From contig QYAI01000028.1 in the NCBI GenBank assembly GCA_003988855.1, forward strand, positions 124,001 through 188,000: a stretch of 64,000 nucleotides of DNA, in the 5' to 3' direction. A program made the position numbers and the translations under genes. Shown piece by piece: positions 42,088 through 52,841 of the stretch (its first letter is position 1; every line of letters begins with the position of its first letter). Below the pieces are notes generated by a model, which saw only the letters and a list, made by a program, of their open reading frames with translations, searched no databases and was not told the origin of the DNA. The DNA comes from Arachnopeziza araneosa. Lineage: Eukaryota; Ascomycota; Leotiomycetes; Helotiales; Arachnopezizaceae.

Positions 42088-43106
42088 ATGGATTACTCAA
42101 TAAATAATCTGGTCCACTTGGAATACCAGCCGCTCAACACCGACAATACCGAGATACGGCTTTTGACTTTGAAGCCTGCTGAAGGAGACAGCATCGTATC
42201 TTGCACTCTCGAACACATATCCCTCATTAATCCTCCCGAGTTCCGTGCATTATCTTACTGTTGTGAGTTCAGCTTAGCTTTCATGTAACTCCTTGTTTGA
42301 TACCTGATAGTTTAAAGAGAGCAGGATTGATAACGTAATCTCTCCAGGGGGAGATTCGCAGATCACGAAGGAAATTAAAGTCAATGGTGTTGTTTTTAAA
42401 GCAACGACAAACCTAGAGGCCGCTTTTCGTATCATAAGGTCTAAGGGATACGGCCGCCCATGGGTGGATAGCATCTGTATCATGAACGCCAATAGTTTAC
42501 TTCAGTTCCATAAAGACGCAAGAAATATCAAGCCTTTGCGTCTGCTGGAAGCGTTAAGGCGCAGTTCTAATGCTTTATCCACGGATCCACGTGATAAAGT
42601 CTTCACCTTGCTAGGTCTAGTCTATGATGGTTCTCTCTACATTTCCCTTCCAAATTACCGTCAATCAGTCAAAGATATCTGCGTTGGAATGTACTATCGG
42701 GTGCTAGTACCACATCAGATTTGGACATCTTTCCTTTGCTTGGATCCGGTAATAACAATAAACATGGATTACCCAGTTAGTGTCTGTTTTTCTTTGGCAT
42801 GAATGACACTAATTCAATCGAATCTCTGCGATATCTGATGGAGGGCTCGGCCGACGTCGGTGCGGAGAACGAGTCGTAAAGCGAGTAATTCGAGATAATC
42901 AATCTTTCATGTTCAGCAAGAAAGGGTACCTTGGATGGGTACATCCGCGAGCCCAACCAGGTGATCATATCTATATCATTAGTGGATGCACCATTCCAGT
43001 CATTTCGCGCAAAATGAAGGAGGGAGGGTTTGTGCTGGTTGGAGATGCCTACATTCACGAAATAATGGATGAGGAGGCAATTCAAGAAGCGAGCAATGCA
43101 GATTAA
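42088..43106 (+). pseudogene. HET-domain gene relic with an internal deletion
   Basis: The frame from ATG 42088 has the HET start (LEYQPLNTDNTEIRLLTLKP, FRALSYC). An intron near 42260-42349 leads to GDSQITKEIKVNGVVFKATT and RPWVDSICIMNAN. The last fits WVDSICINQ, but the rest of the HET domain is missing. The sequence jumps straight to the mid-protein block LSTDPRDKVFTLLGLVYDG. After a stop near 42800, the C-terminal block reappears in another frame: KKGYLGWVHPRAQPGDHIYI with VGDAYIHEIMDEEA, ending at 43106. The order and the missing middle point to a deletion of roughly 200 codons plus frame loss. The C-terminus resembles that of the intact HET gene at 16.7-18.5 kb. Confidence 0.75.
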
Positions 43107-43492
43107 AATGCATTGAAACTTGACCTTTGCAACTTCAGCCCTGAGAAAGTTACATCTCCCCAAGATAGGCTTCTTGGTATAAGTGCGTCTCAGTCTCACT
43201 TTCCTCACAACACAATTAAATCCTCATTTCCTTTGCTTCGCTCTGAACAAAGCACTTACCATTCGAGTTTTGTTTTCTTTGCGCGTAGTGTTTGGTTAAC
43301 CTCGTATCAAATTCTCCTTCAAGATCAACGTCACACTTCTCCGAGAGTTTTGTTGCACTTCGCAGCCTCGTGGCCAAAATAATCTCGGCGTTGAGTCCGC
43401 ATTGTCCGCAATCGAATTCGCCAAACCTCCAAAAATGCAATAAAAAAAATAAAAGCGGGAGAAGTCCCGCTTGCGTCGGAGATCGCTACCTC

Positions 43493-43600
43493 CGACCACA
43501 ATACACCCTTCGCCTTGTTGGGCCCGTTTATGATGGCCTCTCTGCATTTCACTCAAGTTATCGTCAATCAGTTGGAAACTATATGACGGGTGTGTTATGA
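43493..43600 (+). pseudogene. Second, shorter HET-gene fragment
   Basis: A 35-codon stretch reads LRLVGPVYDGLSAFHSSYRQ and repeats the block FTLLGLVYDG...PNYRQSV of the relic just upstream. It is isolated, without the rest of the gene, and is probably a partial duplicate. The preceding 380 bp (43107-43492) hold nothing recognisable. Confidence 0.5.
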
Positions 43601-43619
43601 TTCTTCAATGTCAACTATA

Positions 43620-44531
43620 CTATACACTGCTAATCCACCTCGCAAGCTCTTTCCCCACCAACTCTGGATGATCCTCCTCCAAGAAATGATATCCATCTCC
43701 TACACAAACTCCCTTGACATTCTTTAACTTCTCCAGATACCACTCCGCCTTCTCCTGAACAAGCAACCTCCCAGGCTTCGCCCAGAACAGTAACTTTGGG
43801 ACCTCACTCGCAACCAACCAGTCATGATACCTCACGGCCAAATCCCAGACCTCCTTAGGACTGCCCTCGATTGGCAATTCCTGCGGGACCTTCCGCAATA
43901 CCTCTCGATCTTCCTTCATCAGGAACGGCTTCCGGTACTGATCCAGTTCGACCTGCGTGATGGGGCGAAGCATCGCATTCGGAATGACGCGCTCAATCAT
44001 CAAGTTTTGCTCAACGATCAACTCCCTCCCCTCGACCTCGTCACGAAACCGCCGATAAAATCCTTGCGACGGGCCCGTGACGAAATCATCGAAATTTGCA
44101 AACGGGCGCAGGAATTCCCAGAACGAGATCCCGACGACGCGCGCAGCATTCTGCGACGCCCAGTTGAATCCGAGAAGGGAACCGAAATCTTGGACGATGA
44201 GGATGATCTTTTGGTCAGGGAGGATCTTGGATATGAAGGCCGAGAGGTAGGCGGCGTGGTCGGTGACGTGGTAGGGGATGGAGGGCTTTCCGGATGCCCC
44301 GTACCCGATCAGATCTGGTGCTATGCAGCGGATCTGAGGGGAGAGGTGAGGGATGATGTTGCGCCAGAGGTAGGTCGAGACAGGATTACCGTGGAGGAGG
44401 AGGGCAACTTCTTGGCGGTTTGAGGTGGGTTTCCCTGTATCAATGTAAGTCATGTATGATTCGAGAACATTTATTCGTTCAAGTTCAAAAGGGAAATCAG
44501 AAGAAACATTTGTCTCGTAGGCTTGAGCCAT
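43620..44531 (-). CDS. Haloalkane-dehalogenase-like alpha/beta hydrolase
   Basis: A single-exon, 303-residue protein, the usual length for haloalkane dehalogenases. HGNPVSTYLWRN (residues 47-58) gives the oxyanion/halide region. The nucleophile elbow is VQDFGSLLG with Asp115. A possible acid is Glu139 in SFWEF, and the base is the His in GDGYHFLEEDHPE near residue 280. This matches the HLD-II type layout. In characterised dehalogenases the residue after the nucleophile is Trp, which helps hold the halide; here it is Phe. The protein may therefore have weak or different activity, for example on esters or epoxides. The cytosol is the likely site, with no signal peptide. It lies beside HET relics and faces no obvious partner. 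Confidence 0.83.
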   Translation of the reverse strand: MAQAYETNVSSDFPFELERINVLESYMTYIDTGKPTSNRQEVALLLHGNPVSTYLWRNIIPHLSPQIRCIAPDLIGYGASGKPSIPYHVTDHAAYLSAFISKILPDQKIILIVQDFGSLLGFNWASQNAARVVGISFWEFLRPFANFDDFVTGPSQGFYRRFRDEVEGRELIVEQNLMIERVIPNAMLRPITQVELDQYRKPFLMKEDREVLRKVPQELPIEGSPKEVWDLAVRYHDWLVASEVPKLLFWAKPGRLLVQEKAEWYLEKLKNVKGVCVGDGYHFLEEDHPELVGKELARWISSV

Positions 44532-45084
44532 GGCGGAAAGTGTGGTGCAAGTCTCGGTTCAATGGATTGAATATTGAGTCAAAGCTTGAATTGCTCAGAT
44601 TGAGGTGAGAGTCTGACATCTTTATATCAGAATGATTGACCCTAGATCTTGCATAAACTTTAGAAAAGTGGTCAATTTCGTAAGGTCCGAGGTCGTGGCC
44701 GACCTCCAGTAATCGAGATGTTCAGTAATCAGCCCCCCTATTACCTCGCTAATTCCCGTGAAGATTGGCAAAATCATGTCACAAAGGGGAAAGTGAGCTG
44801 ATTAGTAAGGCGAATGTAAATGCAGCCTAACTAGCACACATAGCAATTAGCCTTTTTAGGTGACTTTTTTGTTGGCTCTGTTTGGCTAGTAGGGAAGCAT
44901 GACACTAGGGACCATCAAAGGCTATTTACATTTCTCGCAATATCATATCGAAGTCTGATGCCAGCCATCACCTATACAATAGAAAAGGAGTAAGATCAAA
45001 GAAATGTTTAAATGCTAACCCCATATTCCGCACATTCTGGCTTGTGCCCAAAAAACCAACGGCCGAAAGCTGTGCTATTTCCTA
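44532..45084. other. Intergenic, no gene seen
   Basis: Promoter of the dehalogenase-like gene and 3' region of the Cys-rich gene, which lies on the same strand. No protein-like frame. Confidence 0.4.
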
Positions 45085-47289
45085 TCATTCTCCCATGGTA
45101 CATTCACCACCGCTCTCGCAGTAAAACGAGAGATTGTTCTCACACACAATGTAACCAGGTGCACAAATCGAGCAAGATCCAGCATTACAATATGGAGTCT
45201 CTCCTGGACACGTATTTCCACATCCGCCACAATTGCCCGGGTCCTCCAAGAAGTTCCTGCAGAACAAATATAAATCCCCCCACGCGCCATCACCCATGCC
45301 GCAAATACCCCATCCATTATCGAGGTCACAAAAAGCACAAGAATCAAAGCTGCAATAATTGTCTGGCGCATGACAAGCATTGTTACAAGAGCCGCAATTG
45401 CTCGTATCGTTAGCCAGGAAGAAACATTCGTCCCCACAACCATTGGCGTATTGGGGACAGCAAGCGCCACCTGCGCAAGTCCCCGAGTCGCAGGCAATGT
45501 CACAGTTGCCACAGTGCGAGGGATCGTTTTGAAGGTCTAGACAGTAAGTATCTCCCAATTCGTCATTCCCAGGACACAATCCATACCCATCGTCAAAATC
45601 GCAGTACTGACAAACGCCGTTGGTACAAAAGTTATCAGGATCTTGACACTCGTGCCCGCATGAGCCGCAGTTGGTCATCGAAGTTGACCAGTCTGTGATA
45701 CAGGTGTCGGAACAAATGATGGAGTTTTCAGGACAGCATTTACCGGAAGCGCAGAGACCTGAATCGGTACACGAAGTCGAACATTCGCCGCAGTGTTGTG
45801 CATCGTGTTGTAAATCTACACAAATCGTGTTGTTGTACAGGTCCCCTATGGGACAAAGTCCATAGCCATCGGAGAAATCACAAAACTGACACACTCCTGT
45901 ACTGCAATAATTATCGGGCTCCTGGCAAGCAAACCCACAACTGCCACAATTCGTCATGTTGGTGTAGAAATCCGTTAAACAAGCATTGTCGCATGCAATC
46001 GCACCGAAAGGACAGCATTGTCCCCCAGAGCACACATCAGATGCACAAGTCTTGCCGCATTTGCCGCAGTTATTATAATCCGAGGATACAGATGCACAGA
46101 ACAAATTGTCGGCAGGATCATTGCAGGCTGCTTGTTGATCAGGACAGTCGAAGCAGATTCCAAGATCGCAGACCCCGTTGGATGCGGTGCAATTATTGCC
46201 ACAATAACCACAGTCAGTGTTAGAGAACCAGGAGTTGACACAAGATGATCCACAGGTGATTGAAGGATAGATGCACGGCTTAGAACTGGATGAAGTAGGT
46301 TTTTCTTTGGTGGTTGAACTTGGTGTGAGAGGCTTTGGTGTGGTAGAAACTAGATGGAGCGAGCTTATTGAAGTTTTGGACGATGTTGGAACGCTACCAT
46401 GGCTTAAACTTGAGCTTGGGCTTACAGTTTTTGTCAGAGATAATCTAGGATTTGATGAGGACTGCGAGGTGATGTGAGAGACCGTCTTGATAGTAGAAAG
46501 ACTGGAGCTCGAAACTGATGCGGAACTACTTTGAGACGATAGTTTCTTACTAAGAACGGAGCTCGTAGAAGATCGAGAGATACTTGAAGACCGAGCTTTT
46601 GTTGACAAGACGCCAGATTTTGAAGCAGACTGAGAACTACTGGAAAATGTTGAGGTTTTGCTCGCGGAACTACTTGGATTTGAAGCGGAGTGGGAGGTGT
46701 GAAGAGATGAGGAAGTCTTGCTTGAGGAGCCGGCCGAAAAGCTGAGAGATGACGGTTTACTTGAAGAACGGTCCGGAGTAGAAACAGATCGAGAGCTGGT
46801 TAGGGTTGAAGACTTGCTCGAGACACCCAAAGTAGAAGTCGAGAGAGCATTGCTTAAAGATGAGCTCTTGGAGTGAGAACTGCTTGAGAAGACAGTACTA
46901 CTTGATGAAGTCAAAGTACTACTTCGGGATGAGGCTACCACGGAGGAGCCATGAGTTGAACTCGAACTTTGGAGGGCGGCGCCGCTGGTTGAGGTTGGGT
47001 TCTTGACGGTACTGGGGGTAGATTTCGAGGACCTAGTTCCGGAAAAGGAAGAATATAGATTGTTACCACTGGAACTAACGACGGCGGAGGTCTGTAAACT
47101 TGCCGCCGAGAGAGTATTGTGAGATATTGACAGGCTTGCTGAACTGCTGCTTTGCGACCTAACCGAAGAAGTTGTTGAGCGGGTAATCGAGCTTCCTCCC
47201 GCTGTCGAGGTTGCTGCTGCTACCCAGAACGCACCGAGAAAACATATAGACAAGATGATAATCTGCATGGCTATCAATACACTGCGCAT
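45085..47289 (-). CDS. Secreted Ser-rich, Cys-rich Stig1-like repeat protein
   Basis: A single-exon, 734-residue protein. The N-terminus is a signal peptide (IAMQIIILSICFLGAFWVAA). Residues about 28-340 are mostly Ser/Thr and are probably heavily O-mannosylated, like a cell-wall stalk. The rest is Cys-rich with the NCGxCGxxC pattern of Stig1-like domains: DCGYCGNNC, NNCGKCGKTC and TNCGSCGFAC. The tail holds three long tandem modules that each begin CCP and contain a DNYC/DNFC...CDFDDGYGLCP block; the third is the most diverged. No GPI signal is clear at the end (YCESGGECTMGE). The family's role in fungi is not known to me. A wall-associated adhesion, shield or effector-type function is possible but inferred. 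Confidence 0.8.
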   Translation of the reverse strand: MRSVLIAMQIIILSICFLGAFWVAAATSTAGGSSITRSTTSSVRSQSSSSASLSISHNTLSAASLQTSAVVSSSGNNLYSSFSGTRSSKSTPSTVKNPTSTSGAALQSSSSTHGSSVVASSRSSTLTSSSSTVFSSSSHSKSSSLSNALSTSTLGVSSKSSTLTSSRSVSTPDRSSSKPSSLSFSAGSSSKTSSSLHTSHSASNPSSSASKTSTFSSSSQSASKSGVLSTKARSSSISRSSTSSVLSKKLSSQSSSASVSSSSLSTIKTVSHITSQSSSNPRLSLTKTVSPSSSLSHGSVPTSSKTSISSLHLVSTTPKPLTPSSTTKEKPTSSSSKPCIYPSITCGSSCVNSWFSNTDCGYCGNNCTASNGVCDLGICFDCPDQQAACNDPADNLFCASVSSDYNNCGKCGKTCASDVCSGGQCCPFGAIACDNACLTDFYTNMTNCGSCGFACQEPDNYCSTGVCQFCDFSDGYGLCPIGDLYNNTICVDLQHDAQHCGECSTSCTDSGLCASGKCCPENSIICSDTCITDWSTSMTNCGSCGHECQDPDNFCTNGVCQYCDFDDGYGLCPGNDELGDTYCLDLQNDPSHCGNCDIACDSGTCAGGACCPQYANGCGDECFFLANDTSNCGSCNNACHAPDNYCSFDSCAFCDLDNGWGICGMGDGAWGDLYLFCRNFLEDPGNCGGCGNTCPGETPYCNAGSCSICAPGYIVCENNLSFYCESGGECTMGE

Positions 47290-48697
47290 GCGAGAGAAAG
47301 TATCTGGATGTGCTAAAAGTCGTATCTAAATCCTCTCAATAAAGACTGTAGGCTGCCATACTATATAGCGTTTTAAGCAGTCCAATTTTGCGGCTAGCAC
47401 CAAAAGAGTTCAAATCCGAAGGCTGACAGAGGAGAGAGATAAGCCTCAAAGCCGTATTTCTACTCTAGGCTTAGTTTTTTTGATTTTCTGGCCCCCATTG
47501 GCAAGGTCTTGGCAGAGCTGAAGCTTGCATGCCAAATCCGAGACATGAAATATTGGAGGCGTGCGCCGTTCAACCTCGTCTAAATCGTTCTGAGGCTGAA
47601 GAGAGCCTTACTGCAGAGTCAATGTTTCAGTGCGAAACATGCTAAGGATGAGAGCCGTATGCCGTATAATTTCATGCGATGAGGGAAAACGAGCAAGCAA
47701 GCAGTACGGGAGCAATAAATCTTCCTATGATAACTAGTTGCAATTTTAAACGTGGTTCTAGTTTTGATAGATGAAAATCGTGTTTTTTAAAGGGGGAAGG
47801 GCTATCTGGATCCGGAATAAAAAGCCTAGAAAGTTAGTACGGCCGTTTTGCGCCTGCATGTCGAAACGCGATACGCAATAAAATGTACAAAGAGAGAATA
47901 AATCCTCTTCTATTTGCTGGCGTCAAAAATTTAAAAAAAATCGGAATAACTGTTTTGCATCCGTGCGTAACCTGTGATGTGCAACAGAAAGGAGATAGAC
48001 GAAAGATTAACAATATATTTAAGGCTTCCTGAAAATGTCAAAAGAAAACTCATGATTCAAATAACAGTTCTGATCTCCGAACTGTCACAAAAATCATTTT
48101 CTGAATATATCTGAAGTTGATTCCTCTCTATTTATGGAATCGTCAAGCACCAAGAGTATGCTAGAAAATTCTTACTGGTAATGTTATGACAAGAATAAGT
48201 GCAAAAAAGAGAGGTGAGAGTTGTGAATATGGAGGTAAGCTCTTTCACGATGAAATGCGGCTATTCGAGCATGTCTTTGTCTGTAGGTAAGGCATTGGTA
48301 GTATCGTCGCAAGGCTCGATATTTTTTTCCTTACCTTAATCATTTTGATTACTTCAAATGCTTCCCATCTCATCTTCAAGATGCAAACAGAGTCCAGTGG
48401 AGCATTCTGAAGGAGGTGCGGTTTCGACCACGCTCGTTGGAACATTTGAATCAGGTCAGGATTTTCCTCCTCTCTCATTGAAGTATTGAGGGGAGGGGTG
48501 GATCAATTGATGCTGTTGTACTCCGTCAGTCCCCGCAGTCGGGAAACACGACAAAAATGGGGTATGTCAATAATTGTAAGCCCGAAACACACTATATAAT
48601 TCTAAACTTCTATACAATAAATATAAAGAACCAAAGGGAACTTTATACTGGGAATAAACACTACCGAGGCGACTTTCGCGGTCAAGATCTCGGAACG
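47290..48697. other. Intergenic, about 1.4 kb
   Basis: AT-rich. The frame of the GH105 gene is open back to an ATG at 48557, but the added residues are not conserved-looking. GGTATGTCAATAATTG after that ATG looks like a splice donor, so a tiny first exon is possible. No other gene was seen. Confidence 0.4.
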
Positions 48698-49816
48698 ATG
48701 CCAAAAGTCTCAAGCGGCATCGCCGCTTCGGATATCCACACAACAATCAAGAAACTTATCAATCAGCTGGTAAACATAAAGGATGAAACTGGAGAGTTCC
48801 TCATGTATCTAGAGGACGGTCGAGTGATTGACACGAAAGGATGGGAGAACTGGGAATGGACGCATGGAATTGGCCTGTATGGTCTTTGGAGCTATCATAC
48901 CCTTACAGGCTCTCCTGAAGCATTTGATATATTGAAAAACTGGTACGCGAATCGCTTTGCAGAAGGGGGAACGACGAAAAATATCAATACGATGGCTGCG
49001 ATGCTCGTTCTTGCTCAATTGTATGAGAAGACCGGCGAGCATACGTACCTACCTTGGCTTGAAAGCTGGGCAGATTGGGCGATGTACGACCTGCCTCGAA
49101 CAGAATATGGAGGCATGTCGCATTTGACTTACGATTCTCTCAACTCCCAAGAGCTGTGGGATGACACGTTGATGATGACGGTCCTGCCCTTGGGAAAAAT
49201 TGGACAGTTTCTGAAACGACCACGTTATATCGAGGAAGCAAAGAGGCAATTCCTGCTTCATATCAAGTATCTTTTCGATACGAAGACGGGTCTCTTCTTC
49301 CATGGATGGACTTTCGATGGCAACCACAACTTTGCGTCGGCCTTGTGGGCGCGGGGAAACAGCTGGCTGACGATTGCCATCCCAGACATGCTGGAGTTGT
49401 TGGATCTTCCAGCCAATGATGTATTCCGTACACACCTTATTGATACCCTCGAAGCTCAATGCCGTGCTCTGATCAAGTTCCAAGAGCCTGGTGGCTTATG
49501 GCGGACGCTTCTAGACCAGCCATTGGAAGAAGGATCGTACATGGAGAGTTCGGCCACTGCTGGGTTTGCGTACGGCATGTTGAAAGCGCTGCGGCTACGG
49601 TATCTAAAAGGAGAAGAGTTTCAAGGGTCTGCGATGCGCGCCGTAAAGGCTGTCCTGGGAAAAATTAGCAAGGACGGAGAATTGCTGGACACGAGCTTTG
49701 GGACTGCGATGGGACATACACTTCAGCATTATAAAGATATTCCATTGACGAGCATGCCTTATGGTCAGGCAATGGCAATCATGGCACTAGGAGAGTTCTT
49801 AAGAGTCTTCATATAG
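48698..49816 (+). CDS. GH105 unsaturated rhamnogalacturonyl hydrolase
   Basis: 372 residues from ATG 48698 (MPKVSSGIAASD), close to the usual GH105 length of about 370. The alpha6/alpha6 barrel motifs are visible: NWEWTHGIGLYGLWSYHTLTG, NINTMAAMLVLAQLYEKTG and the active-site segment ELWDDTLMMTVLPL with the catalytic Asp. HGWTFDGNHNFASALWARGN, GLWRTLLDQPLEEGSYMESS and SMPYGQAMAIMALGEFL follow. The enzyme releases the unsaturated galacturonate left at the non-reducing end after pectin lyases cut rhamnogalacturonan-I. No signal peptide is present with this start, so it would be intracellular, or a short upstream exon adds one. It converges with the sugar transporter, and a pectin-use pairing is plausible. 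Confidence 0.9.
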   Translation: MPKVSSGIAASDIHTTIKKLINQLVNIKDETGEFLMYLEDGRVIDTKGWENWEWTHGIGLYGLWSYHTLTGSPEAFDILKNWYANRFAEGGTTKNINTMAAMLVLAQLYEKTGEHTYLPWLESWADWAMYDLPRTEYGGMSHLTYDSLNSQELWDDTLMMTVLPLGKIGQFLKRPRYIEEAKRQFLLHIKYLFDTKTGLFFHGWTFDGNHNFASALWARGNSWLTIAIPDMLELLDLPANDVFRTHLIDTLEAQCRALIKFQEPGGLWRTLLDQPLEEGSYMESSATAGFAYGMLKALRLRYLKGEEFQGSAMRAVKAVLGKISKDGELLDTSFGTAMGHTLQHYKDIPLTSMPYGQAMAIMALGEFLRVFI

Positions 49817-50011
49817 TGTCAATGAAATTGACTACCAAGGTGTTTGGCGGGAGAAGCTGAAGTAGGAGCATATGCTAGACAAGCTAACCCTATTTCTAAC
49901 CGAGTACGATCATGCTCCCCAACAACGCCTCATGCTGTTGAAGAAAGCTTCTCTCTCTCTTCTCTGTCTCAGGTATATAACCATTCGTTTCAAAGGCTAC
50001 AATAATATTAT

Positions 50012-51698
50012 CTACATATATGTCGTGCTGGCGAAACTACTCCTCCGCCTCCTCTGCTCAACTTGCAACAGCAGCGGGGTTGTCTCAGCCGCTTCCTCAA
50101 CAGCAATTTCCTCAGCCGTATCCCCAAATACAGCATCCATTGCAGGTCCTACAGCTACACCTCTGGTTTCCGGAACGAATATACTTACCCAAATCAAAGT
50201 GATGCCACAGAAAACTGCATAAATCAGGTATGTGGCCCATCCTACGGAAGCGAGAAGTCGAGGAGTGATGCTCGCAATGACAATTTGAAAGAGCCATTGC
50301 GTGCAAGTGGTTATGGCACAACATTTGGCGTTGAGATGTAGCGGAAAGATCTATTGAAAATTAGAATAGGAGCATTCAGCCAGTGTTAAATGAATTACCT
50401 CGCTGCATACATTCCATGATATGGGGCCAAGAGAGACACCGAATGAGAATGCAAAAATGTAGACCATCAAAACAGAAATGATTCCTCCAAGTGATAATTT
50501 GGATTCATGAAGCTTATCAGGTGGCGGAAGCTCGCGGACAAAGTATGCTGCAAGATGTTAGAAAGATCAGAGTGAACTTGCGGAAGAACCTACCTAAAAC
50601 TAGCATAGAAATACCACAAACAGAAGATCCCAGCTTCAGCCAAAACTGATTACCTCTCATTTTGACAAAGACAAACATAAATGTGATTGAAGAGACGAGT
50701 TTTACGACACCAAAAACACCGGTCAAAAACAAACTGGAGGACACTGAGGTGAACCCGGCAGATATGAAGATCATTGGAGCATAGTAATTCAGAGCATTTA
50801 GCCCTACCATGTTTTGGGCAACCATAAGACCAATACCAACTCCCAATCTCTTGAAAATTGGTTTGGTCTTCGCTTCTTGAAAAAAACTTCGTTGATTGGC
50901 CAATAAAAATTTGCTCACTTGAGCAGCTTGCTTGATTTCAGCCATCTCATCTGATAATTCAATATTCTTTGATCGACGTCCCCGTAGCCAGGCAAGCGCA
51001 GATTCACTTTCCTCGTAACGTCCACGCTCAGCGAGAAATCGGGGAGTCTCAGGGATGAGAGCAGTTCCAAGGAGTAGGAGCACACCAGGAATAAGTTGTA
51101 TTCCAACGGGAAGTTCCCACTGAAAGACAGAAGTCGACGGGAAAATTGCATGTGAAGCATAGGCACCCCAGAAGCCGATAAGCGCCGCAAATTGGAGAGC
51201 CGTTTGATAGCCTGACATGAGCATGCCTCTCTCGGATGGTGGTGAGATTTCTGAAATGCTACCAAGATTTAGTGTTGTTCCGTTTCATGAACATCATAAA
51301 ACTTACTACATGGGACTTGCTAATGTCCCAGCACCAACACCCAGTCCGTTCAAGAGGCGGCCAGCTTCAAATGATATTAAGCTACCATTGACATTGACCA
51401 ATTGCAAACTGGATCCCAACACGTATAACACAGCACTAAAGACTAGACAACTTTTTCGGCCCCATCTTGAACACACTGGCATGCCCAGCGGGACACCAAA
51501 TAGAGCCCCAACAAGCCAAATGGACACAATTCTCGATTGGGCTGCGGCGAGGGAGTGTGGGGACAGAACATCGAGACGAAAATGATGCAAGAAAGACGGA
51601 AGGACGAGCACACCGCCGATGAAGCCTACACTGTAACCAAACAAAGCAGCTGTCATGCATGCTATGGAGGCAGCCAGGTACAGACGAGTATTGGACAT
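50012..51698 (-). CDS. MFS sugar-porter family transporter
   Basis: Multi-exon from ATG 51698 to a stop at 50012-50014. Sugar-porter hallmarks are present: a first helix ACMTAALFGYSVGFIGGVL and SRWGRKSC (loop 2-3). EAGRLLNGLGVGAGTLASPM joins YISEISPPSERGML across an intron near 51306. PETPRFLAERGRYEESESAL (loop 6-7), QNMVGLNALNYYAPMIF (helix 7), PISWNVCSEIFPLHLNAK and the C-terminal PETRG complete it. About 12 membrane helices are expected; the C-tail is acidic, then Arg-rich. The substrate is probably a hexose, pentose or sugar acid such as quinate or galacturonate, which cannot be settled by eye. It lies tail-to-tail with the GH105 gene. Confidence 0.88.
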
Positions 51699-52142
51699 GG
51701 TGAAGATGAAAGTAGCCGGCGAATGAACAAGACAACACTCATCTTCTCGCGGCGCGACATGATATATATGATCACTGGCCGAGCCAGACAGTTGACGGTT
51801 GTGATGGTTGTGATGGTTGTGATGGTTGCGGAGAGGAAAAGAGTTGAAGACTGGAAGCTTTCCGATGTGTGGTGGTGGAGCAAATCAGAGGGTGGAGACG
51901 GGGAGTCAGCCGCAAATCTGGGGAAAGCTCTTTGCCCCACTTCCCCAAGGCGGGTAAGCTTTTAGGCGACGACACCTCTCCCCCATTCCCTGTGGCTTGA
52001 CGAGGCTAGACGAAAAGAGCAAGTAAACAAGCCTGCTGCATCACTCTCCATGCACCTTTGAAAGACGAGGCCCGCCTCTCACGGTCGAGATAGCTCCGAA
52101 AATAAATCCTTCCCGTCAAAGCTCGTACCTCTACAGCTTATC
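51699..52142. promoter_or_regulatory. Divergent promoter between sugar transporter and DUF7053 gene
   Basis: About 440 bp without a gene, holding a 9 bp tandem repeat. Several Pro/Ser-rich frames here overlap one another and were not accepted. Confidence 0.4.
51797..51828. repeat. 9 bp minisatellite
   Basis: GGTTGTGAT is repeated in tandem, about three and a half copies. It lies about 100 bp upstream of the transporter ATG. Confidence 0.7.
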
Positions 52143-52738
52143 ATGTCCTGTAAGCCAGCCGTTCCAACCCGACTGTCTTTAACCCCAGCACTAACATGAT
52201 CCGTGCAGTCCTCAGCTCAACCCAAAGCGTCCAAACCGAGACTCCTATCCCTTCTTCAATCACCCCAGAATCTGCCATCGCTCTCCTTCACGACCATACC
52301 ACCTTCCAAAGCCTTCAACCCCTCTTAACAGCGAATGTTGTCATCTCCGAGCCCGCGACTAAACCATGGCTCGTGAATGAAGTCAACAATGTAGCGAACG
52401 CCATCTTAGCAGCCGAGAAACCTGCCATCGATTACCGCTCCGTCACAACGGCTATCCCGATGGGGCCATTCACCAACAGTATCGTTACCACATCTGCAGC
52501 CGTTGATACGGAGAACGGGTTGATCCAAGTGTTCCAGGCACCGCTCGGACTGTATGGAACGAATAAGTGGTCAGTGGTGAAGAGTGAGGATAGTGGGTAT
52601 ATACTGAGAGAGGAGGCTACATTGACAGGCTTCAGCTTAATGATGGGGTTCGTGATGGGAACGAAGAAGAAGAGCCATACAGAGCTGGCGACAGCGTTCG
52701 TCAAGAGATTAGGGGAAAGTAATGGCGCTATGAAATAA
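52143..52738 (+). CDS. DUF7053-domain protein
   Basis: Two exons: a tiny first exon 52143-52149 (ATG TCC T) and 52209-52738, joined as MSFLSSTQSVQTETPIPSSI; 178 residues. The start MSFLS and the phrase ALLHDHTTFQSLQPLLTAN match DUF7053, a small fungal family that resembles START/polyketide-cyclase-like lipid pockets. No signal or membrane segment is seen. The function is unknown. The spliced start is preferred over the unspliced ATG at 52196 because it restores the family N-terminus. Confidence 0.75.
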
Positions 52739-52841
52739 GTAAGATACCTATCGACGGCGTTATATTAGTTCCACTCCTCTTAATATACAATTCAATCCTC
52801 TCCAAAACTTCTAGAATGATACACCGGCAGCACGTGACCTC

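Noticed and set aside
46271..46477. Plus-strand frames opposite the Cys-rich gene
   Set aside because: Antisense shadows caused by the repeated Ser and Cys codons.
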